From Dissophora ornata (lineage: Eukaryota; Mortierellomycota; Mortierellomycetes; Mortierellales; Mortierellaceae): 12,799 bases of DNA. The position numbers and the translations under genes were made by a program. The notes beneath the pieces are model-generated. The model was not told the DNA's origin and made no database searches. It saw only the letters and a program-made list of their open reading frames with translations. This document shows positions 1 to 8,966 of the stretch, in pieces (the stretch's first letter is position 1; each line of letters opens with the position of its first letter). The stretch covers positions 1 to 12,799 of the forward strand of contig MU617458.1 of NCBI GenBank assembly GCA_025201705.1, read 5' to 3'.

Positions 1-275
1 ACCAACGTTAATGTACCCAAAAACTCGCACACATTCATACCCAAGACGCTTCGTTTGCAAAAGCTGTACGGGAACCAGGAAGCCTCGCCCTTGTAGCCAG
101 GCCACTAAGCAGCGTACTTATGCCTCAGAAAACAGATTTTTTATAATAGTAGTAGATAGATAGTTCTATCTGAATGGATCTTAAGAACGGGCGGATGCTA
201 GCTAACCAAAGGGTGAGCATACAAATCAAGGATGACTGTAGGGCACATCATGCGTCGCCAACAATTTTCTCGACC
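1..275. other. Spacer downstream of the small secreted protein gene
   Basis: This stretch holds the 3' flank of the minus-strand secreted-protein gene. I see no convincing coding region in it. The only structure is a short AT-rich patch with a small perfect hairpin (AGATAG-TT-CTATCT, 158-171), which could lie in the 3'UTR of that gene. Confidence 0.4.
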
Positions 276-776
276 TTAGGCATAGAAGTCAATGGACTTC
301 CAGTTGCCACAATATTTCTCCCAGCTAGCGTTGGCGTAGAAGTATTCGCAAATGTCGTCCCAGACATCGAAGCAGAAAACTTGGTCTGAAGTACACATTT
401 TAGGCGCGTTCACGATTTGGCTCCAGGTACTGCCGTAAGCAGTAATGCTGCGCGCAATGGTGGCTGCTTCGAGAACCGCAACATAGGAGTTTCCTTGCTG
501 GAAGGAGTAGAAGTGATACCCGCTTGCTCGGGTGGAAAGATTTTTGTCGTTCTTGAAGTCGCAGGATGCCTCAACCCAGGTACCGTGATCAATAACCTTG
601 ACCGAGTTGGGGCACTTCTTTTCCAAGACGCTAACACCACCGGGCTTGTTGGTGAGAGGGACGATGGCAAAAGGAGAGGCCGAGGTGACGACAGCTAAGG
701 TGGCCGCAGCAGTTGCCAGGACTCGGATCAAACGGGAGGGGCGGCGGCTTGTCTTGGAAGAGGTGGCGGTCGACAT
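276..776 (-). CDS. Small secreted cysteine-containing protein (unrecognised family)
   Basis: This single-exon gene encodes 166 residues, starting at the first ATG on the minus strand (776-774) and ending with TAA at 278-276. The frame stays open upstream but contains no earlier ATG, so this start is favoured. Residues 1-16 are basic and Ser/Thr-rich, followed by a hydrophobic Ala/Val-rich stretch (about 17-33) ending in small residues. This reads as a signal peptide with a long n-region, cleaved near residue 34. The mature part has six cysteines (55, 72, 128, 135, 143, 156), enough for three disulfides. Four of them cluster in an aromatic- and acid-rich C-terminal quarter. A Gly/Ser/Tyr-rich middle (about 85-120) looks beta-rich. 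I recognise no enzyme motif and no further membrane segment or GPI signal. It is probably exported, with an unknown function. Secretion is inferred from composition only. Confidence 0.75.
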   Translation of the reverse strand: MSTATSSKTSRRPSRLIRVLATAAATLAVVTSASPFAIVPLTNKPGGVSVLEKKCPNSVKVIDHGTWVEASCDFKNDKNLSTRASGYHFYSFQQGNSYVAVLEAATIARSITAYGSTWSQIVNAPKMCTSDQVFCFDVWDDICEYFYANASWEKYCGNWKSIDFYA

Positions 777-817
777 ATTGAGTAATAACTTGTGAAGAGA
801 GCAACGCGACGCGAAGG

Positions 818-913
818 CTGTCGGAAGAATGATATGGCGTAGACAGAACGAGTGATTGATTAGAACTGGTATGCAGCGTTGGAATGTAGTATTTGTGAGA
901 TGATGGGACTTAC
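818..913 (-). other. Probable 5'UTR intron of the small secreted protein gene
   Basis: On the minus strand a consensus GTAAGT donor (913-908) is followed by a TCTAATC branch-like site (864-858) and a CCGACAG acceptor (ending at 818), 42 nt before the ATG. The implied intron is 96 nt, in line with other introns in the window. No ATG occurs in the proposed upstream leader (914 to about 1000), which fits a non-coding first exon. Confidence 0.55.
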
Positions 914-1026
914 AATGGAACAGTTGATGAGACTTTGATGGAGTAAAACGAGGCAAGGCACGCTGCTTTTGTAGATGAAAAAGTTCGCTGTCCAACACTT
1001 AACACTTACGAGCTTTACTGCTACTG

Positions 1027-1036
1027 TATTTAATAT
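1027..1036 (-). promoter_or_regulatory. Candidate TATA element for the small secreted protein gene
   Basis: The minus strand reads ATATTAAATA here, about 250 nt upstream of the ATG. Its position would suit transcription starting near 995-1000, just before the proposed non-coding exon. Support is AT-rich motif and spacing only. Confidence 0.3.
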
Positions 1037-1223
1037 CTTTAGACTACTCCTGTGCTGTCAGCCGAAAGCGATCATGGTAATTTGGACTCTGCTCTTAGCT
1101 GAGAGAGTGCCCGTAGATGTGTTGTGTTTGTAGTGCAGTATTGCCGCAACAATAGAAGGCGCGTCGTTTCAGAGCCTAGTTCCCGTGAAAAGGCAGCACA
1201 GCTGTGCCCAGTAGAGTATGCAC

Positions 1224-1527
1224 GAAAAAAAATACCTCAGTACACCCATCCCCCATCACCTCTACGGAGAAACAAGTTCATGCACGCCAGAAGTCTGAAA
1301 AAGAGAAAATGCCGGGACTGGGGCGGAACAGCTGTTCAAGGTTTTTAGCTCCTGAGAAAAAAACTGTATTGTGAGCCTCATCACTTTGACAATAACAGCC
1401 TACTGCTGTGCTTGTGCCAAAATGAGGAGGCTCACAATATTTTTTCTCGGGAACGAAAAACTTCTACAGTCATTTGCTAGTTCTTTTGTTCAGACTTCTG
1501 GCGTGTGGGTGTGCCGAGTTTTTTTTT
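1224..1527. repeat. Imperfect long inverted repeat (foldback / MITE-like)
   Basis: The two arms run 1224-1384 and 1421-1527, around a loop of about 36-40 nt. The best-matched blocks are a perfect 16-bp pair (1283-1298 with 1490-1505) and a 17-bp pair with one mismatch (1367-1383 with 1423-1439). An A6 tract at 1357-1362 faces a T-tract beginning at 1440. At the outer ends, a GAAAAAAAA block followed by a TACACCCA-like block on the left has an inverted counterpart at about 1507-1527. The left arm carries roughly 34 extra nt (about 1249-1282) with no match on the right. The element lies between the divergent secreted-protein and GT34 genes. No clear target-site duplication is visible, so its mobile origin is inferred. 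Confidence 0.6.
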
Positions 1528-1626
1528 CCTGAGGATTGGAAACGACTGTAGACATAAATTCACATTTCCTTCATCCTCTCACTGATTTGATCTTGATTAC
1601 AGTGCGTAATGGCTAGCATCCGTTGA

Positions 1627-2418
1627 CTCCGGAGAACGTTCTTTTTCCTTATTGTTCTCGTCATCACCAGCACCTTGCTCGGCCCCGCTCTCTTTCTTCA
1701 TTTCCCTCGGACATGTATACCAAAGGTCGATCACACACTCACAGATACTAACACACACCCACGGATAGTCATCCTCTCCGGCGAGCTATGCACATCCACA
1801 GATCAATTCAGCAAGTGTCGGACACTTGGCGACTTGTCCTTCAAGAACCGCCGAGAGTATGTTGCTCATCATCAAGGCCGGTACACACTCCGAGACAATT
1901 TCACTTCACACTTTGAAGATGTGATATCTCAAGGGGCAATCCCAGCCTGGGCAAAAATCAAGATCCTAATCGATGAATTGGACAAAAATGAGCATGACTG
2001 GATCTTCTGGATCGATACGGATGCCTTGATTGCCAATATGGATGTCCGGCTCGAGCAATTTGTCGATGGTCGCTACTCGCTCCTGATCACAAAAGACTTA
2101 TATTTCATGAACGCCGGTGTCTTTATGCTCAAGGTTAATGACTGGTCCCGGTTCTACATGAAAGAGAATCTATCCAAGATGGGCGACGGATCAAATGAAC
2201 AGGACTGGATGATCAAGTTGCTGGAGGATCCTACATTTAGAGAGCAACAGCATGTCAAGTATCTCCCTCAGTGTAGTTTCAATAGTTACTGGAAAGTTAA
2301 GAAGCTGCACGAAATGTACCGCCCTGGTGATTTTGTGATTCACTGGGCAGGCCATAACTTTGACAAACCATCGTTCAACGACTGGCAAGCGGGTAGATTC
2401 ATTAAACTGCCGTTCTAA
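1627..2418 (+). CDS. GT34 family (GMA12/MNN10-like) glycosyltransferase with disrupted start
   Basis: The open frame encodes 263 residues after an in-frame TGA (1624-1626) and ends at TAA (2416-2418). Right after that TGA comes a basic pair and a hydrophobic run (about residues 2-27), the signal anchor expected of a type II Golgi protein. The catalytic domain follows with the GT34 motif set: WIDTDA with the metal-binding DTD (130-132), NAGVF (162-166), EQDW (191-194), PQC-FNSY (214-221) and HWAGH (239-243). Known family members transfer galactose or mannose to N- or O-linked mannan in the Golgi; the exact sugar cannot be told from sequence. The stem is very short and the domain ends at the stop. 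The only in-frame upstream ATG (1609) is five codons before the TGA, and the next in-frame ATG (2038) would remove the anchor and the DTD motif. The gene may be a recent pseudogene, may start at a near-cognate codon such as ACG 1636, or may contain a sequencing error. The family call is firm and the start is unresolved. Confidence 0.8.
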   Translation, partial: LRRTFFFLIVLVITSTLLGPALFLHFPRTCIPKVDHTLTDTNTHPRIVILSGELCTSTDQFSKCRTLGDLSFKNRREYVAHHQGRYTLRDNFTSHFEDVISQGAIPAWAKIKILIDELDKNEHDWIFWIDTDALIANMDVRLEQFVDGRYSLLITKDLYFMNAGVFMLKVNDWSRFYMKENLSKMGDGSNEQDWMIKLLEDPTFREQQHVKYLPQCSFNSYWKVKKLHEMYRPGDFVIHWAGHNFDKPSFNDWQAGRFIKLPF

Positions 2419-2951
2419 AGATGTAGACTGAGTTAGGTCAATAATGTAGTCTGACTAAACTGACTACGACGGCCTATTCCACGCAGGCTTTGTGATCTAG
2501 GATCGTATGGCCAACTGCACTTGCCCTTCAACCTGCAATGGCCTCACCCACGCGACGTGCGGTTCATGAGACGTCCTTGGCGGCGGCTTAGGACCCATAG
2601 GGAGAAGAATGAGTGCGATAAAAAGCATTAGCACGCACGTTTGTGGAATAGGGAGAGTGTGTGTCATCCACAACAACAGCAAGAAATTCCTTTGCTTGAC
2701 GCCGTCAAATTTATGAAGAGTTTTCAGAAACAACGCGTACTAGGTTCGAACCCAGCCCGTTCAGGAGTACCTTATTCTGAAATGATCCTGATTCTCGACC
2801 TATGGGGCGCTACCGTAACTTCATCTTTCTTTTCTGGCTTCTTCGTCAGCCACAAACTGGAGACAATAACTCCACAAGCGCAAACATTCAGGTACAATTC
2901 AAGTCGTGATGCCCAGGGAGCTACGTTGAGTTTAATAGTGAGGTTGCATTT
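2419..2951. other. Convergent intergenic spacer
   Basis: This stretch lies between the 3' ends of the GT34 gene (plus) and edc3 (minus) and should hold both 3'UTRs and termination regions. I see no coding region with protein-like character and no RNA gene. A GGTTCGAACC palindrome at 2743-2752 resembles a tRNA B box but has no surrounding tRNA fold. Confidence 0.5.
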
Positions 2952-5672
2952 CTATAGGTACTCCAAGCCAACTAAGAAGTCTGCACCCCAAGGCATTCCC
3001 CACCCCTTCACTCCAGCTTTCTTCCAACACGCTCTTGGGATGCCCAAGTCCGTCAAGAACAACTCCCCTGTCGTCGATCTTGACCGGCATCCAGCCTTTG
3101 GAGCTCCCAGACAAAGCGTCCACTTGGGACGCACACAGAACTTTGTCTTGTCTCCTTGGCCTGTCGTTCCATTGACACCACTGGGCATATCCAGACTCAA
3201 GACCGGCGCCTTATTGTCGTTAGCCCAGTCCATCAAGTCACACACTGTCTCTCGCTCGTCAGAGTCGACGATATCTCGGACCGTGTATTGGTAACCAAGC
3301 ATGCCATCCATGATAAGATCCACTGGCGAGGATGCCTGTGGCAGCTCTGCGATTGTGTGAATCAGCTCGCCACCTGCGGCCAAAAATCCTCTTGACTGCG
3401 ATGCGACGGTCTTGCGCAAATGAAATGGGGTACAATGTTAATACGAATCGCCTGCCTTGACCCTACTAACCGTCTTGAGAAATGTGACTTACAGGATGGA
3501 GCTGTCCTTCGAGGTTCGAGCCTGCAATAAACGCCATGACAACGCATCCGTGATTTGACAAATGTCTTGCTGCACAAAGTGCATATGCTCCTGTGCGGTT
3601 ATTGCCTGCAAGAATAACGACCATGGGCGCAGAATTGTGGTTGTTGGGTTGGATTCTTCTTGATCCTCCTAACGCCTGAAGACACATCATAGCCGCACCT
3701 CGACCGCCATTTTCAATCATTTGCTCCTCACTCAGCCCCATCTCCAGAGCAGAGAGTCTCTCGACTTCCTGCATCTGAAGCGAGGTGACGGTGGGGCAGG
3801 CAACGCCTGATAGAGTTTGAACCTTCACAGCTCGCTTTTTGCCACCTCCTCCACCATTGCTGCTACCTCCGTCGCCGTTGGCTTTGGTTGCAGAAGTGGA
3901 TGAAGTAGGTGAGCCTATCGCTGCAGCGCCACCAATAGCTCCGTTTGCCCTGACCTTCAATCCAAGCGTTGATGATGAACCTCCAATAGGTTTTGCTACC
4001 GCAGAGGACTCGTCCACGCCACTACTATTCCAAGAGTCATCGTCCCCACTCTCGTCCGCTTCGTCCTCCTCGCTCAATCCCGATCCATGAACATTGCTCT
4101 TGCTGTTAGTTCTCTTATAACCGGACCGCTTTGGTGCAGGATCCAGAACGTTTTCGGTTGGCTTTAGCTTCCTGAGCATGGGGCTCTCTTCCATGGCTCG
4201 TGCCCTATCCGGATTACGGTTCAGATTGACTAACAATGACTCGGGTGCTGTGTCATCTGCCTCCTAAGTTTTCATTTCAATCAACGATTACATTGCTCAG
4301 TAAGCAACACTCAGATTATTGAAAAAATGGTAGACACATTCAATAACAACACTATTAGCTTACTCGAATCTCGGCGAAAACCGCGGCCTTATCAAAAAGG
4401 CCAAGGTTGCGTTGGAAATCAAAGTCTTCGTCCTTGAAGTCATCGGTATCGCCTTGGGCCCATTCATGTATCGGCTCCTTATATTTACGCGAGGGTCGTT
4501 TGCCTAGTGCTGAGAAGTAAGGGGGCATACTGATCAATGATCGATCTAAGCAAGATTGCACGAAGGTATTTGGTATTTGCTTACCAGACACAGACTTGTA
4601 CGAAGGCTTAGGCGAGCCGTAGTCCGACATGTTATTATTGTTGTTATAATTGTTGTTGCTGATGGCATAGGTGTTGTTGTTTGAGATTCTACGGGTTCTC
4701 CTCGGCCCACGGGTCACAGACTCGGTCGCACTCGACTCTGCCATCATCTGACTGTCTTGGTTCTGAAGCTGGACTTTGGAAAGTCTGGTCGCGCTCATTT
4801 TCTGTGAAAGAGAAATAAATCATATTTGATGAGCTGAAAGTCAAGCCATATGTACATTATTGTCAGTTCAAAACGGAGAGAGCGTACGTTGACCAAAGCG
4901 TCCGACTCATCACGCGGCTGCTGTGTTTCTACTGGCGAGGCGCTCGACTTGAACTATTGATATTTTCCCAAATGTGAGCAATAGGGTACGCCTGCCTTTC
5001 CATGGAAGAAGTGATTAATCCAACAGTGTATGCGAGATCCCTTACAGAAATTATAGCCGGATCGTGGTAAGGTGCACTGCCGCCACTTGCAGAGATGATA
5101 GCTGGATCATGGAAGGGCATATTTGGGCTACTAGTGGCACCAGCAGCCACTGTACTCGGGTGCGGGTGTGCTGGCAAGCGTCTTGGCGAAGGCGCCACCA
5201 TGGCAGCATGAACGTGCTCCTGCTGGATATGCGACTGGGGTAGATACTGAGGTGTGGCTGCTGAGGCATTGGCGGTTGTAGATGTCGACGTTGATGACAT
5301 TGTAGGAGAGGCTACATCGCGGGGCGGCGGATGGACAGCAGGCTGGCTAGGAAGAACCTGGAGGTCTTTGATCTCCCCCCCGGCGACGCTGAACGAGGGC
5401 ATGACCCTCACGGTATTTTCTGCAGGGTGCTGGATCACGACTGGAAGGCCAGATCCGATATGTGGGGTAAGTGGATAACGAGCACGGCAAACAGATCAGT
5501 TCGAAAGCACACTTCCAACGCAAAGACACATGGCGACGAGCAGGGCAAGCTGATTACCATCCTGCAAGATGAGTCGTTGAGTGATTGGATCGACATCCGC
5601 GACGTGGCCCTTCAAGGAAGTGCCGCTCGTCAAAAGAACTTTGACGCTGAGGCCAATAAACGCAGACGCCAT
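2952..5672 (-). CDS. edc3: Enhancer of mRNA-decapping protein 3 (Edc3), seven exons
   Basis: Edc3 is a cytoplasmic scaffold of the Dcp1-Dcp2 decapping complex and of P-bodies. My model has exons 5672-5558, 5440-5046, 4953-4888, 4801-4585, 4509-4364, 4263-3493 and 3410-2952, with phases that agree throughout, giving 722 residues. An N-terminal LSm domain (about 1-70) starts MASAFIGLSV and ends near KDLQVLP. A low-complexity linker carries two DPAIIS motifs (150-155, 165-170). The FDF domain is at about 281-313 (DFKDEDFDF, then LFDK), the segment known in the family to bind the DEAD-box helicase Dhh1/DDX6. An acidic Ser-rich linker (about 374-400) and a Gly/Ser run follow. The C-terminal YjeF_N Rossmann domain (about 470-718) mediates dimerisation in the family. 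Its loop reads AGNNRTG rather than the GNNGGDG of NADHX epimerases, as expected for a non-enzymatic Edc3. The 75-nt intron 4584-4510 is a multiple of three and has no stop, so retention would give 747 residues. The last acceptor (AAG at 3411) could instead be CAG at 3396, five codons shorter. Confidence 0.93.
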
Positions 5673-5954
5673 TATAGTCGATGCTCGCTTGGTTGCTGTT
5701 TCTCCAGTTCAAGATTCGAAATAGTGCTTCTGTGTAGGTTGAGATTAGATCTTGGTGAGAATAGTGCCTTGCTACTTGGGGGTGAAGGAGGTTAAGATGC
5801 AATGAATGTTGCATCGTCGGTATCCTCGTGGTCTCTCTTTAGCATGCGACTGATGCAGCAGGCTGTGATCACAAGCCACTCCAATAGGATCTGATCAACT
5901 TTTTTTCTGTCTCCTCTGACTTTGACGCTCTCCACTGTTCTGATTCCTTTTGAC
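5673..5954. promoter_or_regulatory. Divergent promoter shared by edc3 and the TAN1-like gene
   Basis: Only 282 bp separate the two start codons, so both 5'UTRs and promoters must fit here. It contains a perfect dyad (GATGCAA, 6-nt spacer, TTGCATC; 5796-5815) almost exactly midway. It also has a CCAAT pentamer at 5881-5885, 70 nt before the TAN1-like ATG, and a T/C-rich stretch (about 5899-5935) typical of a fungal leader. Function is inferred from position and motif shape. Confidence 0.6.
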
Positions 5955-7482
5955 ATGGGTGGTAACAAACGCAAGGCAGCAAAGGCACAGGACGGCAATG
6001 GGAAGAAGGCCAAGACCGATGTCCACAAGATCGGGAAGTACCTCCCGGGCGGATTTCCCATCGACCCCAAAATGAAAGGTGTCATGGTCACTTGTGCACG
6101 AGGCAGGGAAACCCAAGCTGGCAAGGAAGCCTGCGATTTGTTATCAGAGGTAATGAACTGCTCCCTCAGAAGCTTAGCTCAGCTACCTCCATGAAATGCT
6201 ACTGCAAACTTCAAGCATGCAAGACTCGCCCATATTATGTTGCTTGAGGAGACTAGGCATCGGCCATTATCATCATAACAAACTCCCACACCAGACATCA
6301 ACACCAGACATCAACACGGAGGAAGCTCACGCGAAATTCCCGGCTACTTCTTTTTAGTATGCGGAAAAACTCCATGGACCTGGGTTCAATGATGATGATG
6401 CCTCAGAGGACGAGGACGAGTCAATTGAAGATGCCATTGCACGCGAGGTCGCTCAAGCGAAGAAGACAAAGGGTGGCAAGAAGTTCTTACCATTGATGAC
6501 TGGCACAGACTGTGGTGAGACAGAAACTACGTGTCGGGTCAATACCTCTTTCTCTGTAACACTTCGCTCGAATATTTAAGTACTATCTTCGGCGTGGTGT
6601 CGACCGATTTATATTTTTCCATAGTCATCTTCATTCGCGCCATGGACATTGATCCGTCGTCACTCTGCCACCACTTGCTCAGCGATCTTCAGAAGTCAGG
6701 AAGCAAGCGCACGAGGTATGTTAAACTCTCCATGCAGGAAGCCGAGGTTATGCCACGCTACTCCGTATGCCATGCAGGCAATACACGATAATTCGCGTGT
6801 CTAAATATGCTGTGATATGTAGGTACTGTCAGCGGTTCATTCCTGTAGACGAGACAAGTTACGCCAATATGGATGATATCCAGGTTATGTCAGAGCGCGT
6901 CCTGAAGCCCTACTTCCATGCTGAGAATCAGCAGCCGACTACAGTATGTGTCAAGGCGTGCTCAGTTTCTCCTGCAATAAAAGAAGGCACTTGTACACGG
7001 ATTGAACTGTGGTCATTAACTGTCACCAATTATTGGTGAACTGTGTATAGTTCAAGGTGATCCCCAAGGTGCGTCACAACGACAAGGTCGATCGCGAAGT
7101 TCTCGTGCGAATGTTGGCAGCCACTGCTGGCCGTGGACAGAGTCATAGCGTGAATTTGAACGAGCCGAAATATGTCATTCTTGCTGAGGTTATCAAGGTA
7201 GGGTTGCTCCGTTTCGTGTGATTGTGAATGCGCCGATACTTCCGATTTGGATGACCCTAAACACTCGTGAATTTCTCCTTGTAATAGAGCATTTGCTTCA
7301 TGAGTGTGGTGAAGGATTATGATGAGTTGAAGAAGTATAACATTCAAAGTATCTTTGAGGCCTCCCACAAGGAAACCGTGGATGTTCCAGCTCCGGTTGC
7401 GGATGAGCAGCCCACATCCACGAACGATGCGAAGACTACCGCATCAGAGGCAGCAGAGGCAGCAGAGGCGCCTAGTCAATGA
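5955..7482 (+). CDS. tan1: THUMP-domain tRNA acetylation adaptor (Tan1/THUMPD1 homologue), six exons
   Basis: Tan1/THUMPD1 binds tRNA and helps the acetyltransferase Kre33/NAT10 make N4-acetylcytidine at position 12 of tRNA-Ser and tRNA-Leu. Exons are 5955-6149, 6358-6514, 6625-6715, 6823-6943, 7051-7197 and 7288-7482, all phase-consistent, giving 301 residues. The start is the first ATG of the frame, giving a Lys-rich N-terminus (residues 5-29) as in yeast Tan1. Residues 66-70 (YAEKL) begin a conserved block followed by an acidic stretch (76-90). TDCVIFIRAMD (115-125) spans the second intron and matches the family's strand before the THUMP domain. The THUMP domain covers about 145-250 and includes TRYCQRFIPV, VLKPYF, FKVIPKVRHND, YVILAEVIK and SVVKDYDELKKYNI. 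The last 40 or so residues are an Ala/Glu/Thr-rich tail, also variable in homologues. Every splice junction falls inside a conserved motif, which supports the model strongly. The length is near that of yeast Tan1. It shares a divergent promoter with edc3. Confidence 0.93.
6288..6313 (+). repeat. Tandem duplication of a 13-bp unit in intron 1 of the TAN1-like gene
   Basis: The unit ACACCAGACATCA occurs twice back to back (6288-6300, 6301-6313), followed by four bases of a third copy. It lies about 45 nt before the acceptor of the 208-nt first intron, the longest intron of this gene. It is most simply a slippage product. Confidence 0.85.
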
Positions 7483-7523
7483 ACTTATTATTTCTTTCAC
7501 GCCACACAACCTAGCATATCTTA

Positions 7524-7529
7524 AATAAA
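7524..7529 (+). terminator. Candidate polyadenylation signal of the TAN1-like gene
   Basis: A canonical AATAAA hexamer lies 42 nt after the stop codon, followed by CA dinucleotides that could serve as cleavage sites. Motif and position are the only support. Confidence 0.45.
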
Positions 7530-8817
7530 CAAGTCATCAGGCATTTTCGCATTAAAGCAGATTCTACTCATTGGTGTAAGATAGTTAGGTGGTAGCGTCG
7601 TAAGGGACTCTGTCATCCACAGCGACCATTATGAGTCTGGGGTAGCACATAGCAACATCTACATTGACCACACACAGAGATTACGGTGAGGGATATGCCG
7701 CACGACATTGCAGATACTTTACAGAGAATATGCCTACCATGTGGAGAGTCTGGGCACTCTTACACATGCTCCCCGTTAATGCCCCAGAAAACATGAAAGC
7801 CAAGAATAAATATGCCTCGACATCTATTTTTCTTGCATTCCAGTGTACTAGCGATCCATGCGTGTCTGTCTGTCGAGCGTCGCGCGTCGATTGGTGGCAA
7901 TGTTAGGGGTATTATTGTACGCCAATGACAAAACTTATTCTTGTGTATGAGCAGGAACACCGTGACCCGGTCCTGGCCGTGCGAATTTGCTTGAGCCGTG
8001 CTCATCCGTCTTCTTCATCTCAACATGTAGACTATGCAGATACGCTAGCAACTAGTAGGACGGCTCAGCTACCAGAAACATGTATTTTTTTTTCCAGCCG
8101 GTCGGTTCGTCGGCTCGCCAAGGTATCCGAGATCTGTAATACATAGATGACAGCTTTTGCTGTTTGTTTGTCCTTTTTTCTGCCCAAGCGAGCGCCCCAT
8201 ATCACTGTCTAGTCTGTACGACATGCTTGTTGTGTTGACAATCTCCCTTGGGCCGATCCATAGCAGCGGGAGAACAGAAGGAGAGACGAGCCGATCTAAC
8301 AAAAACAACAATGGCAACGCGGGGGAGGCTACTGGAGGAGCCGTCGGCAGTAGCAGGCATGACGATGACAAGCCAGCGAATTCAGGAAACCAGACACTCC
8401 TAGTGCGATTAGCTTGATGGATAATTAGACGCCCTTTCCCGAGCGCCTTCTGCCGCCACTGGCCGAGTAAGACATGAAGTCAAGTGACGAATAGTCTTTA
8501 CAGTTAGACAACGCAGAGCTGGCAGCCCTCATGCGATATGGTTGGAATCATTTGGGGGAGGAAACATTTCAGTAGGCTCTCATCCCTCGTACCTTTTCAG
8601 TTCACAGTCCACAGTCCACGGGCGTAAAAGTGGAGGCAACAAGTGGAGAACATTTCGAAGAGTGGAGTACAAAGCGTTGCAGGGCTTGTGTTGATGTTGC
8701 GGGTGCTCAGGCAGCCATTCGCCTACTAAGAATATTGCCGACAGCTACATTGTCTCCAGATCTTCGACGCAACCCACATGTCAACCCAAAAAAAGGTAAC
8801 TACAAACAAACCAAACG
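7530..8817. other. Long upstream spacer, no gene recognised
   Basis: About 1.3 kb lies between the TAN1-like 3'UTR and the leader of the CENP-B-like gene. Short open frames exist on both strands (for example 8157-8417 plus and 8069-8371 minus), but none shows protein-like motifs or splice-linked partners. A T-tract occurs near 8086-8095 and a short CACAGTC tandem near 8604-8621. The region probably holds the promoter of the downstream gene. Confidence 0.4.
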
Positions 8818-8825
8818 CATAAAAA
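8818..8825 (+). promoter_or_regulatory. Candidate TATA-like element for the CENP-B-like gene
   Basis: CATAAAAA lies about 250 nt upstream of the ATG at 9074 and just before a strongly pyrimidine-rich leader. The match is loose and the support is positional. Confidence 0.25.
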
Positions 8826-8966
8826 GCTGACCTTTTACTTCTTTGTCCCCAGTTAGTCTTTATTTCTCTTACCCCACTCTATTAGCATTGTGCATCCACT
8901 TGCAGCGATCAGAGTCATATCACACACTGTCGTCGACTGTTACCCACGCTTTCATTCTCTCCGCCG

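Noticed and set aside
1196..1207. 12-bp palindrome GCACAGCTGTGC
   Set aside because: Short enough to be chance, and not tied to the adjacent foldback arms or any start site.
1422..1540. Short ATG-started frame (39 codons) as a possible first exon of the GT34 gene
   Set aside because: It lies inside the foldback, has no good donor, and any splice to the visible acceptors still meets the in-frame TGA at 1624.
2743..2752. GGTTCGAACC, resembling a tRNA B box
   Set aside because: It is palindromic, but no T-stem, A box or acceptor stem can be built around it on either strand.
2641..3294. 217-codon open frame on the plus strand
   Set aside because: It overlaps the conserved last exon of edc3 antisense, and its translation shows no domain.
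8069..8417. Overlapping open frames on both strands in the spacer before the CENP-B-like gene
   Set aside because: Low-complexity translations, no recognised motifs, no supporting splice sites and mutual overlap.
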